Shown here: piece after piece, positions 46,025 to 56,640 of the stretch
How the letters are laid out: every line of letters starts with the position of its first letter
How positions within the stretch are numbered: the first letter of the stretch is position 1
Source of the DNA: Chiridota heheva
Lineage: Eukaryota > Echinodermata > Holothuroidea > Apodida > Chiridotidae
Assembly: GCA_020152595.1 (NCBI GenBank)
Contig: JAIGNY010003782.1
Coordinates: 812,001-876,000 of the forward strand
Direction: 5' to 3'
DNA: 64,000 bases
The notes under the pieces: generated by a model
Database searches by the model: none
What the model was told of the DNA's origin: nothing
The model's input: only the letters and a program-made list of their open reading frames with translations
Position numbers and translations under genes: made by a program

Positions 46025-46450
46025 TACCCCCCTCCAATGCCATCCATTCATTCCTCCCTAATAACATCCTTCCCCCTCCTCAATGCCAACCATCCATACA
46101 TCCATCCCTCCCTTCCTGATGCTATTCATCCCTACCCACAATGCCATCCATCCCTACCTCCCAGATGCATTCCATCCCTCCTTCCCCAATGCCATTTATC
46201 CGTCCCTCCTGATGTCATCATCCCTTCTTGATGCCAGCCATCCCTCCCTCCCTCCCTAATGCCATCAATCTCTCCCTCCCTCCCTGATGCCATTCCTCCC
46301 TCCCTCCCTCCCTGATGCCGTCCATCCCTCCCTCCATCCCTCATGTCATCCATCACTCCCTCCCTGATGCCATCCCTCCCTCCCTCCCTCTCTCCCTCTC
46401 TGATGCAATCGATCCCTCCCTCCCTGATGCCATCAGTCCCTCCCCAATGA
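46025..46450. repeat. CCATCCCTCCCTCCCTGATG low-complexity array
   Basis: Pyrimidine-rich units of 16-30 bp; continues at 46813-46960 after a non-LTR fragment inserted into it. Confidence 0.92.
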
Positions 46451-46494
46451 CATCCACTCACTCAGATCTAACAGTGCTATTCTCCTAAAGCAGC

Positions 46495-46812
46495 CAAAAA
46501 TTAACACCAAGACTTACGGTGAACATTCTTTTTAATTTGCAGCCCCCAAACTCTGGAACATTCTCCTAATCTACATCAGAAATGCCCCTACTTTAGATAT
46601 TTTTAAGAGTGTATTGAAAACACACCTTTTCATGAGTTCCCCTCATTGGACCTTAGAACTTTATCCTGCTTGTATCTTTTTAAGTATGGTTTATTGTTCT
46701 CTTACTGTTTGTATCTAAAGGTTTTCTCATGTTATATTTGTTTATGTAAAGCGCATTGAGACCGTTTGGTATAATGCGCTATATAAAAATGTATTATTAT
46801 TATTATTATTAT
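46495..46812 (+). mobile_element. CR1/L2-like 3' end inside the CCATCC array
   Basis: The translation has FAAPKLWNILLIYIRNAPTL and DIFKSVLKTHLF, the C-terminal end of CR1/L2-type RT. The UTR ends AAGCGCATTGAGACC...GCGCTATATAAAAATG with a (TTA)n tail. The array resumes right after the tail. Confidence 0.85.
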
Positions 46813-46959
46813 CCATCCCTCCCAATGCCATCCATCCCACCAATGACATCCATCCCTCCCCAATGCCATCCATCCATCCCTCCCCTATGCCATCCATCCA
46901 TCCCTCTCTCCCCAATGCCATTCATTCTTTCCCAAAGCCATCCATCCCTTCCACCATGA

Positions 46960-47940
46960 TGCTACGCCAACACCAAGATAAGTAAAATAGCTCCTACTAT
47001 TCTTTGAATAGTCGAGCTAAAAAATGAATTAAAGCTTAAGGTTTATGCAGAGTGTTTATATGCGCAATTAATGCACACGGCAAAGGACTTTGGCCCGAGT
47101 AGAATGACCTGACATTAGGAGGGTCATTCACAAGTGCAGAGTCCTTTGAACAGTGCATAAGTTATGCGTCTAAACATAATGCCACAACATTAATGTTTTT
47201 ATACAATTTTTGTGTTAGATTGTTTCAAATGTACACAAAAAAAAAAGAAAAAAAAAGAATGCAAAATGAGAAAATTTTACATATATTTTATTGCTTTATT
47301 AAACAAATTACCTGTTTTGAAAATGGAATAAACCAAATATTATGGTCGTGCATTAACGGTATTTAATGCACAGGTCATAACAATGCAAATACTCCATAAA
47401 GATTTTATAAACTTTTTTAATGCATAAACGCTTGAAATAATTTCTTTGATATAAAAGTATATCCGACAGTTTCCTCTGGATGCCCATACTGTAGGTCTTA
47501 AAAAGCATCAGCTACTGACCAATAACACTAAAATAAACACTTGAAATAAGCAAACATTTCATTTACTTCCCGTCCCAGGCCAGTCAAGTTTAGGGCGCCA
47601 TCTCTAGCTGCAGCCTGAAGGATTTGACTGGCATGCAATGATAATTTGTGAAAATTGTGCATTATAAGAAACCCATACGATACAATACAATTTCTATAAC
47701 ATCCATGCCATTCAAAATCAAGAAATTAAGAACCACTAAAAAAAAAGCCACAGTTTATGATGAAATTTGAATATCAAGAAAAGAAATTTATTTCATAAAA
47801 GCCATATAAATTTTCTGAAGTGTTTCCAAGATTGTAGTGTAATGTTGCCTCTAGTTGCCACTAATACTTTACAAAGTAGAGCACTCTTGAAGCACCCTTC
47901 ATAACTGAGGTATGGAGTACTTTCAAATATGACAACCTAC
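46960..47940. other. Intron with palindromic interspersed repeat (47035-47440)
   Basis: 47035-47175 is the inverted relative of 10.44-10.75 kb (TTAATGCAC ... GTGCATAA, GCAAAGGACTTTGG). TTTAATGCACAGG recurs near 47365. The rest is AT-rich intron. Confidence 0.6.
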
Positions 47941-48080
47941 CAGATAAAGATCCAGGCATTTCATCCTTCTTGTGAGGCAGAACAAGGTCCTCCAAGATTT
48001 GATCCATTTCAAGCAGCACCCGCTCTTCTGGCATACCCTTAAGACGGGCGAAAAACCACAGATGCTCACCAACAGTCAAG
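47941..48080 (-). CDS. ABCA2-like: ABCA exon h: NBD1 helical subdomain
   Basis: Acceptor ctttcctgcctgtag at 48081, donor TCTG|GTAGGT at 47940; 140 bp, phase 2 in, 1 out. It encodes LTVGEHLWFFARLKGMPE, then a helical stretch with EMDQILEDLVLPHKKDE and the start of the signature motif (SLSG). The LTVxEHxWFYxRLKG block is diagnostic of ABCA NBD1. The signature glycines are completed by the next exon. Confidence 0.95.
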
Positions 48081-49095
48081 CTACAGGCAGGAAAGACCAG
48101 ATGAGTTTGAAGATAAGTTAAAGAAATTAATAATTAGTCAATCAAATATTTGGTTTTCAATCAATCAATGGTATTTATGAAGTGCAAAAATCAAGATTAT
48201 AATTCAACAATTTCATCCTTTCTTTTTCTAATTCCAACAAAAATATTATAAACAAGGGTAAAATGACTTGTGGATTCATGTTGCAATGAAGACTTTCAAT
48301 AGCAAAGAAAAAAGCTCTTATTGTCGGTCAAAAAACCTCTTTCAAAAGAGTTGAAAGGTTTCACATGGAGGCTAGTTTCTGTTTGTCCATATAAAAATCC
48401 ACATTCGTTTCCCATATTCTCTTACTGTATAATTTTTCCAAGATACTATTATTTTCCCACAATGTTAGTAACAGAAAATCTCCATTAAGCCTTACTCTAC
48501 CATGCGGCGATAATATCACCATTTTCTTACCATCTTTTTCTATAAATTGGGACTTTGCCAAAGTCATATAGGAGTAATCTTTTATCATTTTAAAGTACTG
48601 AAATATTTCTTTTACAAAATCTAACTGTTTTATAAGAGTCATATTACAGATTTTAGAGAAAAAGTAGCTTGAACATGGATAAAACTCAAAATCTGCAAAA
48701 AAATTGAAAAAAATTGTTTGTTTTTTTGTTTTTTTTAATCTTACAATAAATTCAAGATCACATTTTTTTTTGACACAAGTCCTCAGACATGATAGTATTG
48801 ATTTCTGGTCTAATTTTTATAATCCCTACTTGCAATCTTTTGTTTGGGAGAAATTTCTTCAAAATTTCATGAATTTTTCCCATTTTGGACCCTATTTTAA
48901 AACAAATTCCTGTCAAAGAAAAAACCCTCATTGCCAGAACATCGCAACATGCTTCATTGAACGCCATTGGACACGTGGATGTAATTTGAAACTGTTCTGG
49001 AATATTTCCTTTCAATTGATATAGAAATAAAGGCATACCCCCTCTATTTGGATCCATCGCTACAATAATTAAATTACACCAGATCATATTCACTG
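48081..49095. other. Intron with an unrecognised pair of minus-strand frames
   Basis: Minus frames 48361-48642 (93 codons) and 48758-49093 (111 codons) look protein-like, e.g. MVILSPHGRVRLNGDFLLLT and CFKIGSKMGKIHEILKKF, and may be pieces of a decayed mobile element. No family is recognised and no splice sites link them to the ABCA gene. Confidence 0.3.
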
Positions 49096-49559
49096 ATTAC
49101 GTAGTCTAGTGAGTGTGAATGCGACTAGCACGCGAGCGCACCAGGTTCAAGTCCCACTAAGACTACTGCACTGTAATTTTTCTGCTGCGGTTGTCAGGTT
49201 TTCATTTTTAGTGTTTTTTCCATCTTTCCCTTCTTGCTAAAAATTGTAGATTATCATCATTGACAAGGAATTTTATAAAGAATCTAAATAAGAAACACAA
49301 ATCTCTGTTTTCAATATTCACAAGAACTTATACTCGTGCAAAGATTGACCCATTTGTTGACCAAATTTAGCCCAAAATTGCTTAATTTGCATATTTTTTT
49401 CCATTTTTTCCTAATTTGGCTTTCATTACTCAAAAGATCAATATCTTAGCTTCCATTCAAACCAAACTTGTAATGAAAGAGAAAATGAAAGAAAAGTTTT
49501 CAAAAATGAATATGAAAAAAAGTTACGAAAATTGGGTTAACATTTTAAACCCCTAGTAG

Positions 49560-50155
49560 AGTAAGGGTTAATGGATTAGTTAATGAGTCTAGCAAGTCCA
49601 TCTTATATGAAAGAAGACTTTAAAAGAAACAAAATGGTGAAAAAAGCATTCACAACTCTGATTCTGTTAAGGAAATATGAAATTTTGAAATTTGGTATCA
49701 TTTGTGTAGAAATGACTGAAATCAGACTAGTTGTGATGTCACTGTCTCAGATTCCTCAAAGTCTTTATGTATTCTATCATATTTTGTCAGTCGCTTTGTG
49801 ACTTAAAAACCTTTAAATACGTCAGGAAAGTAGCAAAACAGAATCTTAAAAGGGTAATTATAATTTACCACCTAAAGGAAGTTTGAGGGAAAAATTGAAA
49901 TAGGAAAAAGTTAAATATATATTTTTTTAAACATCTTAACAATTGTTAAGAATGTGAGGATAAGGGTGCCAAACCTATAGTATAATTACTACACCAGTCA
50001 TTGCTACAAAGATAAGGCAGAGCTTTAAACTTGAATATCTCCTTAACAGAATAAGACTTTTAAACTGTTTCTTCATCATTTTGTTTCTTTTAAAGTCCTC
50101 TTTCAAATAAGATGAACTTGCTGAACCACTAAACGAATCCTTAAAATAATACGAC
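49560..50155. mobile_element. Fold-back MITE (fourth, most complete copy)
   Basis: The left arm (49570-49745) and right arm (49975-50150) are inverted repeats of about 170 bp: AAGTCCATCTTATATGAAAG versus CTTTCAAATAAGATGAACTT; CTGTTAAGGAAATATG versus ATATCTCCTTAACAG. The centre is about 230 bp of AT-rich DNA. No ORF: non-autonomous. Confidence 0.87.
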
Positions 50156-50432
50156 ATTTAAACCATTCCATGAAAAAGAATTCTAAGCTTAATTTTGTCT
50201 TTCAAGCTTCCTTATAATTCCAAACATGACCTACCATTCCAAGCAATACTTGGTATTTAGGCATGACTAACAATTCCAAATATGACTTTGCAATCTTAGC
50301 ATGCTCAGTATTCAAAGCAATACTTGGTATCTAAGCATGACTTCCAATTCCACATATGACTTTGCAATCTTAGCATGCTAAGTATTCCAAGCAAGACTTG
50401 GTATTTAAGCATGACTTGTTATACCATGCATG

Positions 50433-50702
50433 TCTACCAACTGTGGTGTAGCGGTTATCAAACATGTCTACAGACCACGAGGCCCTGGGTTCAAGCCTGG
50501 CTTAGCTTGACACGCCAGTGCACCACAACTGGTTATCAAAGGCCGTAAACATTGACTTGGTTGTCGATGTTATGTCTGTCCATATGCGTACCTGTGTTCT
50601 CGTCCAGGTCGTATTAAACGTTTCGTGATAGCATTGTTACTATCATAACTGAATACACAGGCGACGACCCCGTCATTGTAATTGTGTGTTCACTCGTCGT
50701 CG
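50433..50702 (+). mobile_element. tRNA-derived SINE with CCATGCATG target-site duplication
   Basis: The head has A-box-like GTGTAGCGGTTATCA and B-box GGGTTCAAGCC spaced as in tRNA; the body is CpG-rich (TCGTCCAGGTCGTATTAAACG). It is flanked by CCATGCATG at 50424-50432 and 50703-50711. It interrupts the AAGCATGACTTGG repeat region. A second, truncated copy is at 24036-24125. Confidence 0.82.
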
Positions 50703-50788
50703 CCATGCATGACTTAAGTGTCTTAAGCATGCTAAGTATTCCAAGAATGACTTGGTTTCTCAAATATGTTACTCTCAACATTCACACA

Positions 50789-51185
50789 GAATTTCAAGAA
50801 TGACTTGGCACTCCAGGCATGACTTGGTATCCAAGCATGACTTGGCAATCCAAGCATGACTTGGCATTCCAAGCATGACTTGGTATTCAATGCATGACTT
50901 GGTATTCCACGCATGACTTGGTATTCCAAGCATGACTTGGTAATCCAAGCATAACTTGGCATTCCAAAACATGACTTGGAATTCCAAGCATGACTTGGAA
51001 TTCCAAGCATGACTTAATATTCCAAGCATGACTTGGTATTCCAAGCATGACTTGGTATTCCAAGCATGACTTGAAATTCCAAGCATGACTTGGTATTCCA
51101 AGCATGACTTGGTATTCCAAGCATGACTTGGTATTCCAAGCATGACTTAGTATTCCAAGCATGACTTGGTATTCCAAGAATAACC
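50789..51185. repeat. 21-bp minisatellite CATTCCAAGCATGACTTGGTA
   Basis: About 18 units, with looser units at 50230-50420. CCAAG and CTTGG are inverted in each unit. Three minus-strand frames of 92-122 codons result. It ends only about 15 bp past the donor of exon g, in the following intron. Confidence 0.95.
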
Positions 51186-51198
51186 TATAGTGTCTTAC

Positions 51199-51330
51199 TT
51201 TTCAAACAACACATTGTGTTGAGGGCACATTCCCAGACTCTTGCGGATTTCATCCATGTCAGTGAGGATGTTCTTTCCATAGATGTAAGCAGTGCCTGCT
51301 GTTGGCGGGAATAATCCAGTCAAAATTGAT
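51199..51330 (-). CDS. ABCA2-like: ABCA exon g: NBD1 up to the Q-loop
   Basis: Acceptor ccttgttttag at 51331, donor GAAAA|GTAAGA at 51198; 132 bp. It encodes [18 protein letters not shown], then [20 protein letters not shown], where Q of CPQ is the Q-loop glutamine that couples ATP binding to the membrane domain. [18 protein letters not shown] matches ABCA2 better than ABCA1 (MSTIRQNLGVCPQ). A 70-bp non-LTR tail fragment lies about 40 bp upstream of the acceptor, and a 21-bp minisatellite begins just past the donor. Confidence 0.95.
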
Positions 51331-51369
51331 CTAAAACAAGGAGAAATATGCACAAAAATACTTGAGGTT

Positions 51370-51441
51370 TTTTTGTTTGTTTGTTTGATAAGGGCTTAAC
51401 GGCACCATGACAACGAGGGTCAAATTGTGCGTGAGAGGTTT
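51370..51441 (-). mobile_element. Very short non-LTR 3' end (copy 8)
   Basis: TTTGTTTGTTTGATAAGGGC to GTGCGTGAGAGG, about 70 bp, severely 5'-truncated. It lies 40 bp upstream of exon g's acceptor. Confidence 0.82.
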
Positions 51442-52165
51442 AGTTGTCATAGTACCCAGAGGCATTGAATACAATCTAAATGGTTCAAATGGAGACAAAA
51501 AATGTGAAAAATATAAACCAAATGAGAGAAGACAATAGAAATGAATCTAACAACTTTTTAAGACCACCTTTTTGAGCCTTCCATTATAGTTTTATATCTT
51601 TTGACCCTAACCCCTTATATTTGAAAGAACCATGCTGTTATCTTCATTATTACTGCAAAACCTTTAAGTGGACCTTCAGTTTCTACCGTTAACCAAATCA
51701 AGGCAAACCACAGCTAATATCCTGACCCTGACCCACACCTTAACCTGAACTTTTACCCAGCAAAACAAACTGATTCTTGCCTCACTCATGATTGCTACAT
51801 CCGAGTTCCAATCCCTTTACAAAACAATTGAGATAATCTGAAATATAACAAACAAAAAGACAGAAAAACAGAGGTAAAAGCGTGTCTTCCTAGGATCAGG
51901 GCCATAATTTCTGGGGACAACTTTCCCCCCATTTTTTGGCGATTTTGAAAAAATGTTTTAAGGCCTTGAAATGTTTAGATTTAAGATCTTGGTTAAATGT
52001 TGATGTATGTGAGAGGGGAAAGGTGTAGTACCCCACCCAAACTCCCTCTGCCACCAGTCCCCACCCCTTCCCCCCCCCCCCTCATTTTGGTGGAGAATTA
52101 CAGCCCTATCTAGGATGATAGGGTGCCAGCATGACAGGGTGGTAGATGTAAGATTTCAAAGATAC
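51442..52165. other. Intron stretch, nothing recognised
   Basis: Unique sequence with a C-run at 52069-52081. No coding signal. Confidence 0.4.
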
Positions 52166-52169
52166 CTAC

Positions 52170-52351
52170 ATGGTTGTGGTTTTGCCAGCCCCATTGTGAC
52201 CTAAGAATGATGTGATCTGGTCCTCGTAGAAGTTTAAGCTCAACTTGTCTACGGCTACTTTTCTGCCAGCTTTGTAGACCTTCACCATGTTCTGAATTGA
52301 GACACCTAACTGAAGACGAGAAGGTTCTGCTTCAAAGTCATCACTCAGATC
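52170..52351 (-). CDS. ABCA2-like: ABCA exon f: start of NBD1 with Walker A; carries a +1 frameshift
   Basis: Acceptor cttctgttttag at 52352, donor AT|GTAGGT at 52169. The first part reads LSDDFEAEP; after an extra base near 52319-52322 the frame becomes [18 protein letters not shown], then [20 protein letters not shown] and Walker [10 protein letters not shown]. The family consensus ([20 protein letters not shown]) demands that these be continuous. The exon is 182 bp, while the phases of both neighbours require 181 (modulo 3), so one base is surplus. A real null allele, a young pseudogene or an assembly error would all explain it. Everything else in the exon is well conserved. Confidence 0.88.
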
Positions 52352-53533
52352 TAAAACAGAAGACAGAATAATACAATTAAGCTGGCATTGTTAAAACTGG
52401 AAAAAAAATCCAAGTTCCTTTAAACCGACAATTCTAAATAGGCGGCCGGTGGGCCAAATCTGGCCCCCGCCAGGCAATCCATTCCGCAAACAATAGTCGT
52501 AGCGGGAAAAAAATATCTGACTGAGATCAGTAAAAATCCCAAAATATTTGTTTATTTTGGGGTTTTCCTAGGCAGATCTATAACATTGTGGCTTATCCAG
52601 CAAAATGTTATCTTTAGTTCTGCTATAAAATGAGCAGACTCAGGGCTTGTCAAAGGAAGGCTGATATGAACCGCCGACATCTGGCGTACATTCTTCTTAT
52701 CACACGCGTGCTCTCAGCTTGTTTGTATTCAAGTATTGTTTTGACATGTTTTGTTTGTCAGGTGATGCTGGATTTGTCACTCTATTGGCCCACAGCCTGA
52801 GGCTGTTGTGAAATGATGACCCTTGAAAAAAATTAATTACAAACCATGCTTGGCAGAAAAATGGTGGTCAATAAGCCATGGTTCTTTTTAAGGAGTATAC
52901 ATGATAAACAGACAAACTGAATACTAAAGTATGTTCATTTAAGATGAGATAAAATTTTCTTACCCCACCAAACAATAACCTCATATTATTGGTTTTTACT
53001 ATAAAGCCATGAAGCATGTGGCTGTTAATAGGTAGCTACAAAATTAAGCCTCTTTCAAAGAATAAATTTTCAACAAAATTAAATGTAAACAAAAACATGA
53101 TCATGATTAACATTAAAAAAACTCAACATTACATTTCAGTAAAAATATACAACCAAAATATTTCATCCTGAAATTGCCACTTAATACTATCTTTCTATAT
53201 CTGCCCATAAAAGTGACAAAAGCTTCCTGAAATTGACGAAAAGGTTTATCTACTGGGTAATATAACCCCAATATTCTGTAGAACTATTTTCAAAAATCCT
53301 CAATGTTGAGCTTGAACAACACTTGTCTCAACCTTTCAAACAAGCACCAACATTTTCACAATGGACCAAAGCCCCACCCAGAAACAATCACTGACTCTAA
53401 CATGCTTTATTATTAAAACAAGGATACGCACCCGCGTTATGGGTTTTTATCAATTGGGATAGGATTTAACTTTTGTTTTAATATAACACAGAGAAACAGT
53501 GACTGAGAGTACGAAGATGAAAAGACAACTTAC
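52352..53533. other. Intron stretch with a GGCCGGTGGGCCAAATCTGG block
   Basis: The block at 52441-52470 resembles sequence near the ends of some hAT-type elements, but no inverted partner is seen. The rest is AT-rich. Confidence 0.35.
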
Positions 53534-53638
53534 TTTGTTGATCCAACTCTAGAGGGCCTTGATCCTTTGGTGGACGATATTCACACCAATATGATCGTGT
53601 GAATGGAAAGTACCAAGGTTTGGGAATACCATAGTGTC
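53534..53638 (-). CDS. ABCA2-like: ABCA exon e: linker from TM6 to NBD1
   Basis: Acceptor ttcatccgcag at 53639, donor CAAA|GTAAGT at 53533; 105 bp, phase 1 in and out. It encodes GHYGIPKPWYFPFTRSYW, the conserved juxtamembrane GxPRPWYFPxxxSYW motif of ABCA proteins, followed by a short charged and proline-rich stretch with PPKDQGPLELDQQ. This cytosolic segment joins the membrane domain to the first ATP-binding domain. Confidence 0.93.
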
Positions 53639-53749
53639 CTGCGGATGAAGGAAATGAAAAATTATTACCAAAGGTGATGCAAAGACAGAAAATTGGTGAT
53701 ATCATTTCAAGAAAGAAAACTTTTGCTTGCTTTACAGCAAACAGGCCCT

Positions 53750-54435
53750 GTGCAAAAACTTAAAACGTGAAGGAGCGTTATCAAGCAATTCAGCAATGCA
53801 TATATAGAGGGGATTCATCACGTGACATTAACTCAACTGGATTCCATTTCGCAGGGCAGGTCATTGCGTTTCACGCGTCTTCACACGGCCCAGTCACATC
53901 ACACATACTACAAAACATACTACATGCTAACCTACCAGCACCATTTCAGCGAATTTTACTAATTGTAATTTTTTGTTCGCTTCCAACTATACTTCATAAT
54001 TTCTTTAAGTTTTATTTACTCACCGAGTATATGAAGAGTAACTTTAATGTTAACTCCTGCTAATCTCCTGCTAATTGTACGTTATACTCAGACAAAGCTT
54101 TCAAGTGCTTGCTGCAAATCATATGAACCGTAGGTTCAAAGCAGCCGCATCGTACAGCAGAAACCCACTTCAAACATCGATCAGGATCAGATGGAAATCG
54201 AGAAAATATCTTTTTATTCCCCCGCACATATCAGGGCATAAATCTATTAGTGCAACAAATGGCACAGCAAGGTTCCGGCATAATCATTTTACAGAAAAAA
54301 TAATCTTAATTAACAACATGCAAACGTATGTAAGTCTAATTAAGTCTACAGCAGATGACAGTATTTTTGATCGACAAAATGGCGATGTAAATAAAGTCAT
54401 GTGACCTCATGACATCAGCTGAAACACCCTTATAG
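53750..54435. mobile_element. Second copy of the interspersed element at 8.46-9.07 kb
   Basis: GGGGATTCATCACGTGACAT, CTCAACTGGATTCCATTTCG, TCTATTAGTGCAACAAATGG and AAAGTCATGTGACCTCATGA match the first copy in order. The right end is CACCCTTATA. Length about 685 bp. Plus-strand frames here are not recognised. Confidence 0.75.
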
Positions 54436-54489
54436 AGAATTGCTTTATCCTTCCCCATTTGAAAGTCATGTCACCATCACTTGTTGATA

Positions 54490-55000
54490 TTTCATACCTA
54501 GTTCCCCTCCACCCCTAATCCCCTCTATCCCTATTACCCTCCACCCCTAATCCCTTCCACCCGTTCCCTTCTGTCCCTGTTTCCTTCCATCCTTATTATT
54601 CCTCTCCACCCTTATTACCCTCCATCTTTATTCTCCACCATCCTTTTTCTCCTCCACCTCTATTCCCTTCGATCCCTATTCTCTTCCATCCTTATTCCAC
54701 TCCGTCCTATTCCCCTCTATTCCTATTACCCATCACCCCTATTCCTTTCCAACCCTATTCCTCTTCATCCCTATTCCCCTCTACCCCTATTCACCATCAC
54801 CCCTATTCCTTCCAACCCTATTCCTTCCAACCCTATTCCCCATCACCCCTATTCCTTCCAACCCTATTCCTTCCAAGCCTATTCCTTCCAACCCTATTCC
54901 CCATCACCCCTATTCCTTCCAATCCTATTCCTTCCAACCCTATTCCTTCCAATCCCTATTCCCCTCCATCTCTATTCATTCCATTCCTATTCCCCTCCCC
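54490..55000. repeat. CCCTATTCCTTCCAA minisatellite
   Basis: About 35 units of 12-16 bp (CCACCCCTATTCC, TTCCAACCCTATT). It ends about 30 bp before the donor side of exon d. Confidence 0.93.
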
Positions 55001-55033
55001 ATAGTTGAAACTCCCAAGTCATTATCAACTTAC

Positions 55034-55241
55034 CTGGATGGACAGCCTCGATATACCACGTGAGCAAGCCGTAGATGAAAGCATCCAGCCACATCATTCC
55101 AATTACCTGCAGGAATGTCATGTTCTTGTCTCCAGTTAGGGGGCTCGTGTTGATGTTGTCCCACTGGACACCCTTTCCTTGGATTTCAAACACAGTGAGG
55201 AACATGCACCCATAGCCAAATGCAATTGTGTTCATGAAGGA
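55034..55241 (-). CDS. ABCA2-like: ABCA exon d: extracellular loop and TM6
   Basis: Acceptor ttgttttcag at 55242, donor CCAG|GTAAGT at 55033; 208 bp, phase 0 in, 1 out. It encodes SFMNTIAFGYGCMFLTVFE, then GKGVQWDNINTSPLTGD, then TM6 (MMWLDAFIYGLLTWYIEAV) and HPG. The AFGxG and GxxWDN blocks and the WYIEAVHPG end are near-identical in layout to ABCA1 and ABCA2; HPG rather than FPG favours ABCA2. Confidence 0.95.
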
Positions 55242-56640
55242 CTGAAAACAAAGACAAAATCATTACTATAGCAACCAACTTACATGAAACAGAGCAAGTT
55301 CAAATTTACAAGTTCAAATATCATATAACCATGTTCATACAAATTTAGAGAGAAAAAAACCACATTATTGTGTTCTACAGCTTTCTGTAAAAAAAATGTC
55401 TCTATAAAATCTTGCAACATACTATGAATTAAATCATATTATGTGAAGACCAAGTAGAAGCTTTAATCCAAAACTTACATTCCTTCCTAGTTTGCACTTT
55501 TGTTAAGGTTTCATTAAGTTCAGAGGACCTAACCCCCTTACCCCTCACTATTGAGTGCAGAGGACCTAACCTCCCCCAACCCCACCTCACTATTAAGTGC
55601 AGAGGACCTAACCTCCCCACTTCCACACCCCCCTCCCCCTCAACTCCACCCAATTTTTTTGCTTAATTCTTTAAATTTGTTCCTTTATTTCAGTCTTTGA
55701 AAAATGATCATGTCTTCTTAACTAGATATTGTTTAGGGGTATGGCTAAAATTACAACTTGTTTTCAGAATCAGCTACTCTCTTTAAAGTAGTTGTGCTAC
55801 ATGATTAAAAGCAAAAATAATTACATAAGAAACTAGAATTTTAGCTTTCGGTAATGTGCTTGATAATTCCAACATGCCTATCTGCGTATTGCCTTAAATG
55901 TAAGGTTCACCCCCATCCCAATACAATATATCTCTGAAATCCTAGACCCACTAATTTTACCCCCAAATCTCTTCCTCACTTTTAATCAGTATTTGCCATT
56001 TGCATTATAGACATTTCAGGGTTATCTACCTCATTGTTTTCAGTTTTATTTCAGGCTAAGCAATCATTGAATATTGTTAGAGTTCTTTTCACATTCCATT
56101 ATTTTTCATTCGTGCCAAAAGCAATTGTTTTGATTTTCTTTGATACCCAACCACTAGATTTTCTTTTCTTTATTGAGTCCAGAAAATGGATTGTTTGGAA
56201 ATCCTTTCAGGGCATGAATTAATTGTTCAGCACACATTCCATTGGAAAGTTTGAACTAGAAGTCATGACAGATCTTATCCAAAAACAACCCCCCCATCTC
56301 CATTTGTACCCTTCCTCTGTTTCCAATATGTCTCCAATTTCAATCACCTTTTCCTGAAGAGGTGAAAAAAACACACACAAAATTTAATCCAAATCCAATC
56401 ATCAGTTCTTGAGATATCTTTATAGCAAACAGACAAACAAAAGCAGACGAAAACATAACCTCCGTCCAATGTTCACCTTCATTTGCTGAAGTAAAAAAAG
56501 GGGTACACCAGTTCAGTCATCACAAAATTGTGTAAAAATGTTTAAATCAGCACCTAAAACTTAAAGTAGAACGGTAAATACCGTCATGGTTCGCATGCCC
56601 ATGCAAATTGACACCCATACCATATGACCCGGCCAAGTAT
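55242..56640. other. Intron stretch with a small duplicated GAGGACCTAACC segment
   Basis: 55520-55620 repeats CACTATTGAGTGCAGAGGACCTAACC three times. The remaining sequence is AT-rich without recognised features. Confidence 0.5.

Noticed and set aside
49096-49165. tRNA-like sequence (GTAGTCT ... GGTTCAAGTCC ... AGACTAC)
   Set aside because: The ends pair well and there is a B-box-like motif, but it is only about 66 nt and the T-arm stem does not pair. More likely a SINE scrap or chance hairpin than a tRNA gene.
50792-51177. Minus-strand frames of 92-122 codons adjoining exon g that might extend the ABCA coding sequence
   Set aside because: Exon g has a good GTAAGA donor at 51198 in the right phase; the frames beyond are the 21-bp minisatellite.
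52432-52560. hAT-like terminal block GGCCGGTGGGCCAAATCTGG
   Set aside because: No inverted partner or target duplication could be found in the intron, so an element cannot be delimited.
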